From positions 310,001 to 374,000 of the forward strand of contig NZ_OY761442.1 of the NCBI RefSeq assembly GCF_963664415.1: a DNA stretch of 64,000 nt, given 5' to 3'. The DNA is from an uncultured Desulfobacter sp. Its GTDB lineage: Bacteria; Desulfobacterota; Desulfobacteria; Desulfobacterales; Desulfobacteraceae. The translations under genes were made by a program, and so were the position numbers. A model generated the notes under the pieces. It was not told the DNA's origin, ran no database searches, and saw only the letters and a list, made by a program, of their open reading frames with translations. Positions 32,142-42,298 of this stretch are shown here, piece by piece (the first letter of the stretch is position 1; every line of letters starts with the position of its first letter).

Positions 32142-35100
32142 GGCTCATCTTTTCTATGGTCATTTTAAGTTCAGATTCGAACCGCCTTACTTTTTTTTCC
32201 AGTTTTGAAAAAAGCGGTTTGATCTGGCCAAGATCGCCTGTTTTTGCCTGGCGTTCCAATTCATTTGCCTCGTGTTGAGCCCCAAGTGCCCTAAAATTGC
32301 TCAAAGCACCTTTCAAGGCATGGGCAGCTTTTGCCAATGCGGGCCCATCTTCAGCCCCAATCGCTTTTTGGATGGCCTCCATGTGAACGGCACGGTTCTG
32401 GAAAAACATTTCAGTGATCTGGAAGAAAAATTCTTTATCATTGTTCACCGCTTCCATGACTTTGGGCAGATCAAAAAGCCGGGGCTGGTCAGGCGCATGC
32501 TTCATATCCTGCTTTGCCTGGCAGGAAACCCCCGTCTTTTTTGTGCCGGGTGTTTGATCAGGGATGTTTCCAGGTTCGAGAGGTTTTGACCCGGACGGTT
32601 CGGGTAAGGGGGGGGCCTCTACATTCAAATACCGGCAAAGGGTCATGTAAAGTTCATTGGGTTCAACCGGCTTTGAAATATGGGCATGGGCCCCAAAATG
32701 AATTGCCCTGTCCACTTCGTCGGATAATGCTGCGGCTGACAGCGCGATGATCGGCAAATCTTTATCTGTTTTGCGGATGGTGCAAATGGCCTCAAATCCA
32801 TCCATGACCGGCATCTGAAGGTCCATGAAAATAAGATCTGGTCGCCTTTTTGCCACCATGTCGACAGCCTGTTGCCCATTTCTTGCGGTTAACAGGTCTG
32901 CGCCTGTCCGATTTAAGAGGCGAACGGCCACCTCCAGGTTTAGATCAATATCTTCCACCACCAGGATTGAAAAACCTTTTAAATCCGGGGGGGCAATTTT
33001 CTTTGAACTTTCCAGACTTTCCTTGAGTTTGGCAGGGTCGCCAATGTTCATGCAAATTTCAAAATAAAAGGTGCTGCCCTGATTTTCGCTGGATTTCACC
33101 TTGAGTTCGCTTCCCATCAACTGGGCCAGTCGTCTGCTGATGGCAAGTCCCAGGCCGGTGCCCCCAAACCGCCTGGTGGTGGTTGAATCTGCCTGGGAAA
33201 AGGCCTCAAATATTTTTTTCTGTTGTTCCGGACTTATGCCGATCCCGGTATCTTGGACTGAAAAAAGCAGTTCTATCTGACCGCCTTCATCTGCGCCTTG
33301 CTTTACACTGATTTGCCCTGTCACCCCGCCTTTGTGGGTAAATTTGACGGCGTTGCTCAAAAGATTCATTAAAATTTGTCTGAGCCGATGGGCATCGCCC
33401 TGGACAACTTCAGGTACATCCGGTGATATGGTGATGGAAAAGTCAATTCCTTTTTCCTGGGCCAAAGGCGATAAAATAGAGTCAATGGGCAGCAGCATAT
33501 CTTTTAAGGAAAAGTCATGTACATCAATATCGATTTTCCCTGCTTCAATTTTAGAAAAATCCAGAATATCATTGATGATATCAAAAAGAACCCTGGAGGA
33601 AAAGTCTATTTTTTGGGCAAAATCCAACTGCTTGTCAGTTAAATCGGTTTCAAGCAAAAATCGGCTCATGCCCATGAGGGCATTCATTGGGGTACGGATT
33701 TCATGGGACATATTGGCTAAAAATTCCGATTTTGCCTGATTGGCTTTTTCCGCCTGTTGACGGGCGATAATCAAGGCCTTTTTGGCCGCTTCCTGATTTG
33801 TCATATCAACAAAGGTTAAAATATAACCTTCCTCAAAAAGCCGGCCACCAACCAGCATATCTCTATAGACGCCGTCATCACATAGCAGTTGGTACATGTT
33901 TGGCAGAATCGTACCCCCTTGTTTCGGGGCGCGTTCAAGATAGGTTAAAAAGCGACTGCGAGCCTCTTTGCCGATGTCGTTGTCGGGGAACATTTTTTCA
34001 AGTGCATGATCAATGTCAAGAAAATCTTGTTCACCATAGCCCAGCAGCGTTGTAAAGGCGTTGTTTTTTCGGTAGATCCACCCTTGGGCATTGACATAGA
34101 TGATAGGAATGGGAACTATGGTAAATATGGTTTCAAATCCTTTTTGTGAGGCCTTAAGCTGGGCATCTTTGGCCAGCCTGCCGGAAATATCCCTAAAACT
34201 TACAACTGATCCTGTAATCCGGCCCTGGTCAATTATGGGTGAAGAGACATAGCTGACTGCAAAAGAACTGCCGTCTCTTCGCCAGAAAACTTCATTGTCA
34301 ATTTTGCGTCTCTGTCCGTCATTCAAGCCGAAGTGAAGGGGGCATTCCTCTTCTTCATAGGGACAACCGTCGGCATGGCTGTGATGAAATACCTGGTGGG
34401 AGCTTTTACCTATGATCTGATCTTGGGTCCATCCGAGCATTTTTTCTGCGGCCGGGTTTAAAAAGGTGAGGATACCGTGAATATCAACCCCGTAAATTCC
34501 GTCCCCGCTTGAAGATAAGATCAACGCGTTTTTTTTATAAAGATCGGCAATGGTTTGCGCATCTTTTTTTTGCTGGTTCAGCACTCGATTGCGCTGGGCT
34601 AAAAGAAAGCCGATCAAAAGAGAGATAAATAGATGCATTGAAATGAGGTGGGGCTGCGCGGAACCATAAATGAATGACTTTTTCTTGATACTCTCTTTGG
34701 TGATAAAGTGAAACAGATACCAGTGATTTGAGCTGTCAATCGTACCGACATTCACCTGTTGTGCTTTTAAAATAGAAATTGGAACAGGCAGCATACTGGC
34801 CAAAAAAATGCCTTGGTCGGTCTGAATCTGTTTTTTTCCTGTTCGCGCAGCCTGCCAGGCTTCTGGGAAATCAATGGAAAAACGATGATCTTGGTTGGCA
34901 CTGAACATAAACGCAAACTCTTTGTCAGGGAACAGTTCCGACTTCAGATAGTAGCCGTTTCCATTGACAAGAAAACTGTATTGCATGCTGCCGCCGGAGT
35001 TGCGCATCCGGTTTTTGTCAAACAAGTCTTCCAACAGGGTTTTGGCTAAAAAGTTCATCACCAGAACTGCCTGGGTCGCCCCTGTTTGACTTTTTATGGG

Positions 35101-35736
35101 CAGGGCAAATCGAAGCATGGGTTTGTGGGGAATTTCAACTTTGCCCTGCTCCACGTTTAAATCCAAAGGAGAGATAAATGTTTGATTTGTCGGCAGCATA
35201 AGGGCTTCTTTGAAATAATAGCGGTTTACCTTGTTTTGAAGGTTTGTCTGGGGGACCTTATTGCATCTGCCGTCGTTAAAATTAATGCGCACCAGCTCCT
35301 GGCCGTCGACCTGGATTAGGCGAATCTGATCATAAATTCCGTAAAAACGGCAAATCGAACGCATCATCTGTGTAACCGCCTGATGCTTTTCCGGGGTTGG
35401 GTTGGCCAGAAATCCCGCTATACACGGAGACTGGGCAAGGACATGAATATCGGCGATTCGTTCATGAAACATGGACTGGAGCTGGTGCTTAGCCTTCATC
35501 AAATGGCCAATATTATGACTCATATCAACTTTGAGACGATTTTTATCATATATATTTAACAAAGGAAAAACCACCGCAGTCACAATGATGGCGGTCAGGA
35601 TAAAATATTGCACCCAATAACGTAAAAATATTCTATTCAGCACAGAGACCCCATTGGTTTTATGAATTTTGTCGAGCACAAAGCGAATGCCAATTTTAAT
35701 CGTAGAAAATAGAGAATTCCTTAAATGATTAAGCAA
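32122..35736 (-). CDS. Hybrid sensor histidine kinase (membrane sensor, PAS, PAS, kinase, receiver, Hpt)
   Basis: The long frame encodes, in order: a membrane helix near 40-62; an extracytoplasmic Cache-like sensor to about 350; a second helix (MHLFISLLIGFLLAQ); two PAS domains (GIYGVDIHGILTFLNPAAEK; PIIYVNAQGWIYRKN); HisKA (NMSHEIRTPMNALMG); an ATPase (LLSNAVKFTHKGG, DTGIGI, GGTGLGLAIS); a receiver (VVEDIDLNLEVA, FMDLQMPVMDGFEA, SKPVE); and Hpt (AHALKGALSNF). It forms a full phosphorelay that can pass phosphate to the overlapping receiver-GGDEF gene. The frame's first codon is a TTG (35736); no good ATG lies before the first helix, so the start is uncertain. Confidence 0.93.
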   Translation of the reverse strand: MLNHLRNSLFSTIKIGIRFVLDKIHKTNGVSVLNRIFLRYWVQYFILTAIIVTAVVFPLLNIYDKNRLKVDMSHNIGHLMKAKHQLQSMFHERIADIHVLAQSPCIAGFLANPTPEKHQAVTQMMRSICRFYGIYDQIRLIQVDGQELVRINFNDGRCNKVPQTNLQNKVNRYYFKEALMLPTNQTFISPLDLNVEQGKVEIPHKPMLRFALPIKSQTGATQAVLVMNFLAKTLLEDLFDKNRMRNSGGSMQYSFLVNGNGYYLKSELFPDKEFAFMFSANQDHRFSIDFPEAWQAARTGKKQIQTDQGIFLASMLPVPISILKAQQVNVGTIDSSNHWYLFHFITKESIKKKSFIYGSAQPHLISMHLFISLLIGFLLAQRNRVLNQQKKDAQTIADLYKKNALILSSSGDGIYGVDIHGILTFLNPAAEKMLGWTQDQIIGKSSHQVFHHSHADGCPYEEEECPLHFGLNDGQRRKIDNEVFWRRDGSSFAVSYVSSPIIDQGRITGSVVSFRDISGRLAKDAQLKASQKGFETIFTIVPIPIIYVNAQGWIYRKNNAFTTLLGYGEQDFLDIDHALEKMFPDNDIGKEARSRFLTYLERAPKQGGTILPNMYQLLCDDGVYRDMLVGGRLFEEGYILTFVDMTNQEAAKKALIIARQQAEKANQAKSEFLANMSHEIRTPMNALMGMSRFLLETDLTDKQLDFAQKIDFSSRVLFDIINDILDFSKIEAGKIDIDVHDFSLKDMLLPIDSILSPLAQEKGIDFSITISPDVPEVVQGDAHRLRQILMNLLSNAVKFTHKGGVTGQISVKQGADEGGQIELLFSVQDTGIGISPEQQKKIFEAFSQADSTTTRRFGGTGLGLAISRRLAQLMGSELKVKSSENQGSTFYFEICMNIGDPAKLKESLESSKKIAPPDLKGFSILVVEDIDLNLEVAVRLLNRTGADLLTARNGQQAVDMVAKRRPDLIFMDLQMPVMDGFEAICTIRKTDKDLPIIALSAAALSDEVDRAIHFGAHAHISKPVEPNELYMTLCRYLNVEAPPLPEPSGSKPLEPGNIPDQTPGTKKTGVSCQAKQDMKHAPDQPRLFDLPKVMEAVNNDKEFFFQITEMFFQNRAVHMEAIQKAIGAEDGPALAKAAHALKGALSNFRALGAQHEANELERQAKTGDLGQIKPLFSKLEKKVRRFESELKMTIEKMSHENFNR

Positions 35737-35871
35737 AATTCAATAAAAAGTCAACCAATTACCCAACAAACCAAGGACTGCAAATATTTTGAAGCATATT
35801 AAGTTTGTTCTTTATATCAATTCGGGCCTTATGTTCAGGATAGCAATTTGCCTCACTTGAATATAATCCCA

Positions 35872-38544
35872 TCAAATCAGCTTGTTTTTAGCGGCGTAAC
35901 GTTCGGCAAATTCAATTTCTTCTTCCATGGTGATCAATTTATCATCCAGCTTTTCGTCAATAATTTTATTGAGAATCGTGGTGTAAACCGGTCCCGGCTT
36001 TAATCCTATGGATTTAAGGTCTTTCCCGCTAATTAAGGGTTTGATATTGCGCTGGTGCGTATAAAAATGGGAGATGGCTTTGCGAACCGATTCATTCTTC
36101 GTCAACGCCAGCATAAACAAAAGGCATTCTGTTTGAAAGTGGATCAACCACCAGTATATCTGCTGATTGGAGACCGGATAGCTTTTTTCAATAAGTTGAA
36201 TCCGATGCTCGGCTTTAATTCGTTTCTCAAGCAGTCGTGTCCTTTCTTTTAAAGGAAACATCAACCGGTCCGCGATCTGTGCGGTCACCGCAAATGGGTA
36301 CCCACTAAGCCAGGCCATAAAGTAAACCGCCCATCTTGGATAATCATCATCCGCATACAATAGATCATGCCATGCCAGGGTTTTACCCACGGATTCAAAC
36401 AAAGCACAGGTGGTATCGGTTAATTTCAGGTCAGGATGGATCACCTTGTCCAGGCCGTAATCAGACATGGTCTGTACTGCGGGCAAGGGATTTTCCTCGC
36501 CAAAAATTTGTTTAAGCTCCGAAAGAACCCGCAGTCCACTTAAATGTTTAACCGCACCGACATTTAAAGCGTTTTTGATCAGGTTGGCGGTCACTTTACC
36601 GATTCTGAACCCGAACCTGTTGGAAAATTTGATAGCCCTGAAAATCCGGGTGGGATCTTCAATAAAACTTAAATTATGGATGATCCGGATGATTTTATCC
36701 TTGACATCTCTGACACCGCCAAAATAATCAATGAGCGTGCCAAACGTTTCCGTGTTGAGGGAAATGGCCAGGGTGTTGATGGTAAAATCCCTTCTGGCAA
36801 GGTCCATTTTGATAGAGGAGTTTTCCACCACAGGCAGCGCGGCGGGTGTTGCGTAGTATTCAAGCCGTGCGGAGGCTACGTCAACTTTAAATCCGTCCTC
36901 AAAAATGATAACGGCAGTGTTAAATTTGCGGTGCTGGTGCAACCGGCAATCGTGCAATGATGCAAAATAACGGGCAAAGGCAATGCCGTCTCCCTCCACC
37001 ACTACATCCACATCTTCAATGGGCCGCTCCATCATCAGATCCCTGACAAAACCACCGACGACAAAGACCTCCGCACCCAGCGTGTCTCCGGCATTGCCGA
37101 TGTCGTAAAGCAAGTTGCGTGCTCGCTTGTTCAAGCGGTGCTTTAGACGATTCCCCACGTATTTTGTTCTGGGTTTCAGGCCGGAAATCTCTTTTTTTTC
37201 ACTGAGGACAACTTCCCGGTTATGTTCTACCAGAAAGTTTAAAAGATCGGTGCGTGTGATAACACCGCAAATAACCCGATTTTGCATTACCGGAACGACC
37301 CGCTGTTTCAAATCAATTATTTTTTGTTCAATTTCAGCCAGGTCACAGGAGAGGCTGACACTTTGGCCGCTAGGTTCAAAATAATCGCTGACAGGCTGCC
37401 CGCTAAGCTTATGGTGCACAATTTTTTCAGCCACATGCCGGGTAATGTATCCTAAGTATTCAAGGGTTTGTGTATTAAGGACAAGCAGGGTATTGATGTT
37501 GTATCGGATCATTTTTTGGGCGGCATCCAGACATGATTTATCAGCGGTGATGGTGATGGCAGGGCTGGACATTAATTTTTTAGCCACACGTACGTGCTTA
37601 ATCTGTCGTTGAATCAGTTCAATCAAACGCATTTCAACCTGGGGAAGTGTCTGGTTTTCCACCTTGGCTGATGCCGCATAAAAATGACCTCCGCCGCCAA
37701 GGGCACCCAGTATTTTTCCCACATCCAGTTCATGCAGACGGTTTCGGGCTATGACATGTACATTGGCCCCCATGAGGACCAAAGCAAAGAAACAGTCCAG
37801 ATTTTCCATTCTGACTATTTTTTGTACAATGGATGCAAGATCCGGAATGTACTGGGAAGCCGCGATGGCTGACAGGTGGATCTGGGTGCCGTTGACGGTA
37901 ACCGTCGTCATTTCATTGATCAATTCATTAAGCCAGGTGACCTGTTCGGTTTTCATCTCCTTGACCACAAGACTTGAAATAGTGGATAAGCTTGCACCAC
38001 AGGAGAGCAGAAAGCCTGCCTGCTCAAAATCGGCCGGGGTTGTGGATGTATAGGTAAAGCTGCCTGTGTCCTCGTAAATCCCGAGCGCCATCACCGTGGC
38101 TTCATCGCTGTTGATGGCGATTTTTTTTTCTCGTAGAAGTTCACACATGATGGTGGTGGTGGCACCATAGGGCTTTGACAGATCAAAGGTCGCTTTGATT
38201 TCGTCAGGAAAGGATGGATGGTGGTCGTAAATGTCAATGACGATATTTGGTTTTTCTAAAAGGGTTTCAACACCTGCCAGGCGACTTTTTTGCCGGGTAT
38301 CAACAATAACCAGCCGCTGGGTTTCGCTAAAATCAACCTCAGCCGGATCTGCCATGTTAAACAGATATCCCATGGAGTGAATGAAAAAATCCCTGAGATT
38401 TTTTTCCTGGGATCCGGGGAAGATTATGATACTTTCCGGGTACAGCTTTTGTGCGGCAAGCATGGCACCAATGGCATCAAAATCAGAATTTACATGGCTG
38501 GTGATAACTGTTCTGGGGGAAATCTGCTGTTTTTTTGGGGGCAC
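35872..38544 (-). CDS. DHH-CBS-nucleotidyltransferase (tRNA CCA/A-adding or poly(A) polymerase type)
   Basis: Residues 1-300 form a DHH phosphoesterase with DHHA1 (TSHVNSDFDAIGAM, IVDTRQKS, IYDHHPSF, GALGGGGHFYAASA). Two CBS domains follow at about 315-440. A class II nucleotidyltransferase comes next, with VVGGFVRDLMM, IEDVDVVVEGDG, LARRDFTINTLAI, DPTRIFRAIKFSNRFGF and an RNA-binding tail. The same architecture is used by A-adding tRNA nucleotidyltransferases in some deep-branching bacteria and many Desulfobacterota. The GTG at 38544 has AGGAG seven bases upstream (about 890 residues) and is preferred to the GTG at 38568. It is a single gene. Confidence 0.9.
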   Translation of the reverse strand: MPPKKQQISPRTVITSHVNSDFDAIGAMLAAQKLYPESIIIFPGSQEKNLRDFFIHSMGYLFNMADPAEVDFSETQRLVIVDTRQKSRLAGVETLLEKPNIVIDIYDHHPSFPDEIKATFDLSKPYGATTTIMCELLREKKIAINSDEATVMALGIYEDTGSFTYTSTTPADFEQAGFLLSCGASLSTISSLVVKEMKTEQVTWLNELINEMTTVTVNGTQIHLSAIAASQYIPDLASIVQKIVRMENLDCFFALVLMGANVHVIARNRLHELDVGKILGALGGGGHFYAASAKVENQTLPQVEMRLIELIQRQIKHVRVAKKLMSSPAITITADKSCLDAAQKMIRYNINTLLVLNTQTLEYLGYITRHVAEKIVHHKLSGQPVSDYFEPSGQSVSLSCDLAEIEQKIIDLKQRVVPVMQNRVICGVITRTDLLNFLVEHNREVVLSEKKEISGLKPRTKYVGNRLKHRLNKRARNLLYDIGNAGDTLGAEVFVVGGFVRDLMMERPIEDVDVVVEGDGIAFARYFASLHDCRLHQHRKFNTAVIIFEDGFKVDVASARLEYYATPAALPVVENSSIKMDLARRDFTINTLAISLNTETFGTLIDYFGGVRDVKDKIIRIIHNLSFIEDPTRIFRAIKFSNRFGFRIGKVTANLIKNALNVGAVKHLSGLRVLSELKQIFGEENPLPAVQTMSDYGLDKVIHPDLKLTDTTCALFESVGKTLAWHDLLYADDDYPRWAVYFMAWLSGYPFAVTAQIADRLMFPLKERTRLLEKRIKAEHRIQLIEKSYPVSNQQIYWWLIHFQTECLLFMLALTKNESVRKAISHFYTHQRNIKPLISGKDLKSIGLKPGPVYTTILNKIIDEKLDDKLITMEEEIEFAERYAAKNKLI

Positions 38545-38693
38545 CGAATAACTCCTGTTGAAATGCACTTTGCAAATTTATATAGTATATCTGTATTGAA
38601 TTTACAATGTTCTGACAAGCCCTGGGTTTATATCGCAACTAATGGCCGGCATTAGACGGCCTCTATCTTACTTAAAAATATAAAGGAATGATT

Positions 38694-39905
38694 ATGGCCG
38701 TCATTTATGAGTGGAAGGGAAAAAATCCAAAAGGGAGAAAAATCAAAGGGGAGATGGAAGCTGAAACACCCCAACAGGTAAGGACCAGTCTGGAACGTCG
38801 TAAAATAACACCGACAAGAGTGAGGAAAAAGCCAAAAGACATTTTTGAGAATGTATCCTTTCTTGCGCCTAAGGTGAAAGATAGTGATGTTATCATTTTC
38901 GCACGGCAGTTTTCTACAATGATTGACGCGGGGTTGCCGCTTCTGCAATGTCTGGAGCTTTTGTATTCCCAGCAGGAAAATCCAACATTTAAAAAGCAGC
39001 TTAAGCATATTAAGGAGTCAGTTGAATCCGGGGAGACCTTTGCCGATGCCTTGAAAAAATATCCAAAAACCTTTAACGAACTTTTTATCAACATGATCTC
39101 CGCCGGAGAGGCCGGTGGTATTCTTGATGTTATTTTGCAGCGTTTGTCGGCTTATGCCGAAAAAATGGCAAAACTCAAAAAGCAGGTCAAGGGGGCCATG
39201 ACCTATCCAGCGATCACCCTGGCGGTGGCGGTTATTGTGGTCGCTGTTATTTTGGTCTTTGTTATACCGGTGTTTGAAAAAATGTTTGCCAGTATGGGTT
39301 CGGCACTGCCGGTTCCCACCCAGATGGTTGTGGTAATGAGTAATTTTGTGGTGGGAAATATCGGCTGGATGATCCTTGGGTTGATCGGTGCGGTTTTCCT
39401 TTTCAGGCAAACCTATAAATCAAAAAAGGGCCGGATTTTTCTTGATGACATGTTTTTGCGTATGCCCGTGGTCGGCATTTTGATCCGTAAGGTGGCTGTT
39501 GCGAAATTTACCCGTACCACCTCCACAATGATTTCATCCGGGGTATCTATTCTTGATGCCCTTGATATTGTGGGTAAAACCGCGGGTAATAAAATTATTG
39601 AGTTCGCCATATCAGACGTGAAGACGGGTATCTCCGAAGGCCGTTCCATGGCGGACCCTTTGCTGGAGAGTGGCGTGTTTCCAGCCATGGTCTGCTCGAT
39701 GATCGCAGTGGGTGAATCCACAGGCGCTTTGGATGTAATGATGACCAAAATAGCGGATTTTTATGATGATGAGGTCGACCAGGCCGTTAAAAATTTGACG
39801 GATATGATAGAGCCTTTTATGCTTGTATTTTTAGGTGTTGTGGTCGGCGGCCTTGTTATTGCGATGTATCTGCCGATTTTCTCAATGGCAGGCGCCATTG
39901 GATAG
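38694..39905 (+). CDS. pilC: Type IV pilus inner-membrane platform protein PilC (GspF family)
   Basis: The 403-residue protein has the two T2SF domains of PilC: FARQFSTMIDAGLPLLQCLE near 70 and FTRTTSTMISSGVSILDALD near 270. A long hydrophobic pair separates them (YPAITLAVAVIVVAVILVFV) and a last membrane helix closes the protein. PilC is the platform on which the PilB and PilT motors act. The N-terminal YEWKGKNPKGRKIKGEMEAE is typical. The start at 38694 has AAGGA at good spacing, while the ATG at 38688 touches it. No pilB or pilT is nearby; the next gene is a PilS-like kinase. Confidence 0.93.
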   Translation: MAVIYEWKGKNPKGRKIKGEMEAETPQQVRTSLERRKITPTRVRKKPKDIFENVSFLAPKVKDSDVIIFARQFSTMIDAGLPLLQCLELLYSQQENPTFKKQLKHIKESVESGETFADALKKYPKTFNELFINMISAGEAGGILDVILQRLSAYAEKMAKLKKQVKGAMTYPAITLAVAVIVVAVILVFVIPVFEKMFASMGSALPVPTQMVVVMSNFVVGNIGWMILGLIGAVFLFRQTYKSKKGRIFLDDMFLRMPVVGILIRKVAVAKFTRTTSTMISSGVSILDALDIVGKTAGNKIIEFAISDVKTGISEGRSMADPLLESGVFPAMVCSMIAVGESTGALDVMMTKIADFYDDEVDQAVKNLTDMIEPFMLVFLGVVVGGLVIAMYLPIFSMAGAIG

Positions 39906-41256
39906 CCCGGATTTTTTATTTCGACGGACCCGGGAACTGTTTGTTCAGGTCAAATGGCTTATTCTGGCAAGGGCTGTATTTGCCCTGATTTTGATCTTTT
40001 CCACCCTTTTTTTTTCTGATATAGAGCTGTCCGGCCACAGGGATCAGCCCTTTTTATCGCTCTACAAAATTTCCGGCACCATTTTGGGACTGTCTCTGGT
40101 CTATTTTGCCTGGCTTTGCTGCAAAAAGTACCTATATGTCCTTGCTTATACCCAGATAATTGTTGATACGTTTATTGTCACAGCCATTGTTTTTGTGACC
40201 GGCGGTTATCACAGCATTTTTACATTTTTATATCTTTTGATTATCATCTATGCCGCTATGCTGCTGCTTGCCCGGGGCAGTTTTTCCGTGGCTTTGGCAT
40301 CAAGTATTCAATATGGTTTTCTCATTGAATTTGAGTATCTTAAGATTCTTGCTCCGTTTTCGGGAAACCTGCCCCTTGCCTTGGCGATAGACCAGCACCA
40401 TATCCTGTATCGGATCGTGATTATCATTTCAGCCTGTTTTGCCACAGCTGCGTTAAGCGGCATTCTTTCTTTGCAGCTTAAAACGGCCAGAAAAGATCTT
40501 AAAATTGCCCAGGAACATTTGAAACGTGTGGAGAAAATGGCGGCTGTGGATGAAATTGTATCGGGTCTTGCCCATGAGATCAAAAATCCTTTGGCTTCTT
40601 TGTCAGGCTCTATACAGATGTTAAAAGAAGACATGGCCCCCACAGGGGAAAACGATAAACTGATGCAGATTGTTTTAAGGGAAACAGAGCGACTTAAACA
40701 GATCGTGACCGATATTCGACTGATTTCAAAACCCAGTCGAACCAACGCAGCGTTGATCGACCTTGCCAAGGCTATTGATGATGTAAAAATTTTATTTGAC
40801 AATACACCGGACTGGCATGGTCGCATTAATATTGTTACCCGGCTTGAAAGGACGCTGTATGTCTGTATGGATGCGGTTCATCTACAGCAGATTTTATGGA
40901 ACTTGATTAAAAATGCAGCCGAATCCATTGAGGGAAAAGGAAAAATTACAATAACCGTCTCTTCGTCTCGACACAAACATATTTATCTGACTGTTCGAGA
41001 CACAGGAATCGGCATTGATCGAAAAACTGCCTCTCATATTTTTGATCCGTTTTACACCACTAAAAGCGATGGGACAGGGCTTGGGCTTTCGATCATCCAC
41101 AGGATTGTTGACACCTATGACGGCATGATCGATTTTGAATCAAGTCCTGGGAAAGGCACGGTTTTTACCCTGATTTTTCAAAATCCCAATATAGACATCC
41201 GGAACGCGATACCTTCACCAAATCAAAAAAAAACAAATGATGGCACAAAAGATTGA
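39898..41256 (+). CDS. PilS-like membrane sensor histidine kinase
   Basis: About six hydrophobic segments occupy residues 20-200, the layout of PilS. A kinase core follows: H-box VSGLAHEIKNPLASLSGSIQ, N-box LWNLIKNAAESI, DTGIGI and GTGLGLSIIHRI. The frame is open from 39835 inside pilC. The likely start is the TTG at 39898 (AGG upstream), overlapping the pilC stop and giving about 452 residues. PilS with PilR controls pilin transcription through sigma-54. No pilR is visible in the window, since an unrelated membrane gene follows on the other strand. The pairing with pilC supports a pilus role. Confidence 0.85.
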   Translation: MDSPDFLFRRTRELFVQVKWLILARAVFALILIFSTLFFSDIELSGHRDQPFLSLYKISGTILGLSLVYFAWLCCKKYLYVLAYTQIIVDTFIVTAIVFVTGGYHSIFTFLYLLIIIYAAMLLLARGSFSVALASSIQYGFLIEFEYLKILAPFSGNLPLALAIDQHHILYRIVIIISACFATAALSGILSLQLKTARKDLKIAQEHLKRVEKMAAVDEIVSGLAHEIKNPLASLSGSIQMLKEDMAPTGENDKLMQIVLRETERLKQIVTDIRLISKPSRTNAALIDLAKAIDDVKILFDNTPDWHGRINIVTRLERTLYVCMDAVHLQQILWNLIKNAAESIEGKGKITITVSSSRHKHIYLTVRDTGIGIDRKTASHIFDPFYTTKSDGTGLGLSIIHRIVDTYDGMIDFESSPGKGTVFTLIFQNPNIDIRNAIPSPNQKKTNDGTKD

Positions 41257-41280
41257 AAAGCGTATTTTTTGCATGGGTAA

Positions 41281-41319
41281 TTCCCGCTTCAGCCGGATGG
41301 CTGAAGGGTGGGCCGGGAA
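41281..41319. terminator. Hairpin between convergent pilS-like and membrane-protein genes
   Basis: CTTCAGCC (41287-41294) pairs with GGCTGAAG (41299-41306) around a GGAT loop, and TTCCCG (41281-41286) can pair with CGGGAA (41314-41319). It sits between two convergent genes and may terminate both. There is no long T-run. Confidence 0.5.
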
Positions 41320-41326
41320 ATATACC

Positions 41327-42130
41327 TCAGTGAAGAAAAAATAGGTTGCATACTGTACAGGCGGTTGCCCACATCATGGTGGCGTAAAACCAATTGCTCT
41401 GGATGATCGCCTTGGGCGACGCCTGATATCGGCTCACCAAGGCCAGTCCGACCCCGGACAATGGACTGCTGGCCGTTGATATGGCCCAGCAACTGAGAAA
41501 CTTTTTGAAAAAGCTTACTTCAACAATTGAATAGCCAATGGCAAGAAGGCTCATCACGGCACCAGGGATCAAAGTTTTGTGCCATGACATGCCCGGGGCA
41601 TAGGTGAGGGCAACACCAGTGGCAACGAAGAAGGGAGACCACCATGCCGCCGAACAGAACGAGCGGGCAAGAACGAAGGCTTGGGTTTTGGTCAAAACGC
41701 CGTTTTTACGAAGACGATCGCCGAAAACAAACAGCACTGATAGATTTATGACCGCTCCAAGCAGATGCGTGCCGAACGCTGTGATAGCCAGAGCCCGCTT
41801 GCCCTGGGGCAGTGTCTGGCCTTCGATACCGCTATTTGTCAGGGCAAGAAAGGAAACTGCAACAAACATCGCCAGCAGCGGCAGGTTGGCGGTAAAAATT
41901 TTTTGCCAGCCAAGAAATACGCCATGGAAAGCCGCAAAGGCAACAAGGATGCCTCCGGTTATCAAGAGCACCAGCGCCTGGTTGCGTGCACTCTTACCTA
42001 ACGCAGGCCACATAAGAACCGGCACAACCCACCCGAATAGTGCCGACAGGCCTAGAAGACAGGGCGAAAGGATACTTATAAGATACGAAACAAGTGTCCC
42101 AAAGATAATCCATCCAATATATTTTTTCAT
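41327..42130 (-). CDS. Multi-pass membrane protein of unknown function
   Basis: The 267-residue protein has about seven or eight hydrophobic segments (for example GTLVSYLISILSPCLLGLSA, ALVLLITGGILVAFAAF, NLPLLAMFVAVSFLALTNSG) and the polar motif CWAISTASSPLSGVGLALVS near the C-terminus. I do not recognise a named family. It resembles longer transporter-like proteins whose N-terminal and C-terminal parts are joined here at EVSFFKK-FLSCWAI without the middle helices I would expect, so an in-frame internal deletion is possible. It is a single leftward gene. No ligand can be given. Confidence 0.7.
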   Translation of the reverse strand: MKKYIGWIIFGTLVSYLISILSPCLLGLSALFGWVVPVLMWPALGKSARNQALVLLITGGILVAFAAFHGVFLGWQKIFTANLPLLAMFVAVSFLALTNSGIEGQTLPQGKRALAITAFGTHLLGAVINLSVLFVFGDRLRKNGVLTKTQAFVLARSFCSAAWWSPFFVATGVALTYAPGMSWHKTLIPGAVMSLLAIGYSIVEVSFFKKFLSCWAISTASSPLSGVGLALVSRYQASPKAIIQSNWFYATMMWATACTVCNLFFLH

Positions 42131-42298
42131 TTAAGTGGGTTTAATACGGCGAGGCTGAAAGGTCGTTCAAGGTATTCCAGGCTGAGACAGTCTGAGAGGA
42201 CAGCTTTTTTTAAAATTCCCAGGCATGTTTATTTTTTACAACGGCCGAGGGCTGACCTGGTTGTTTTACCATGGTTCAGCCCATAACAAAGCATCGTA

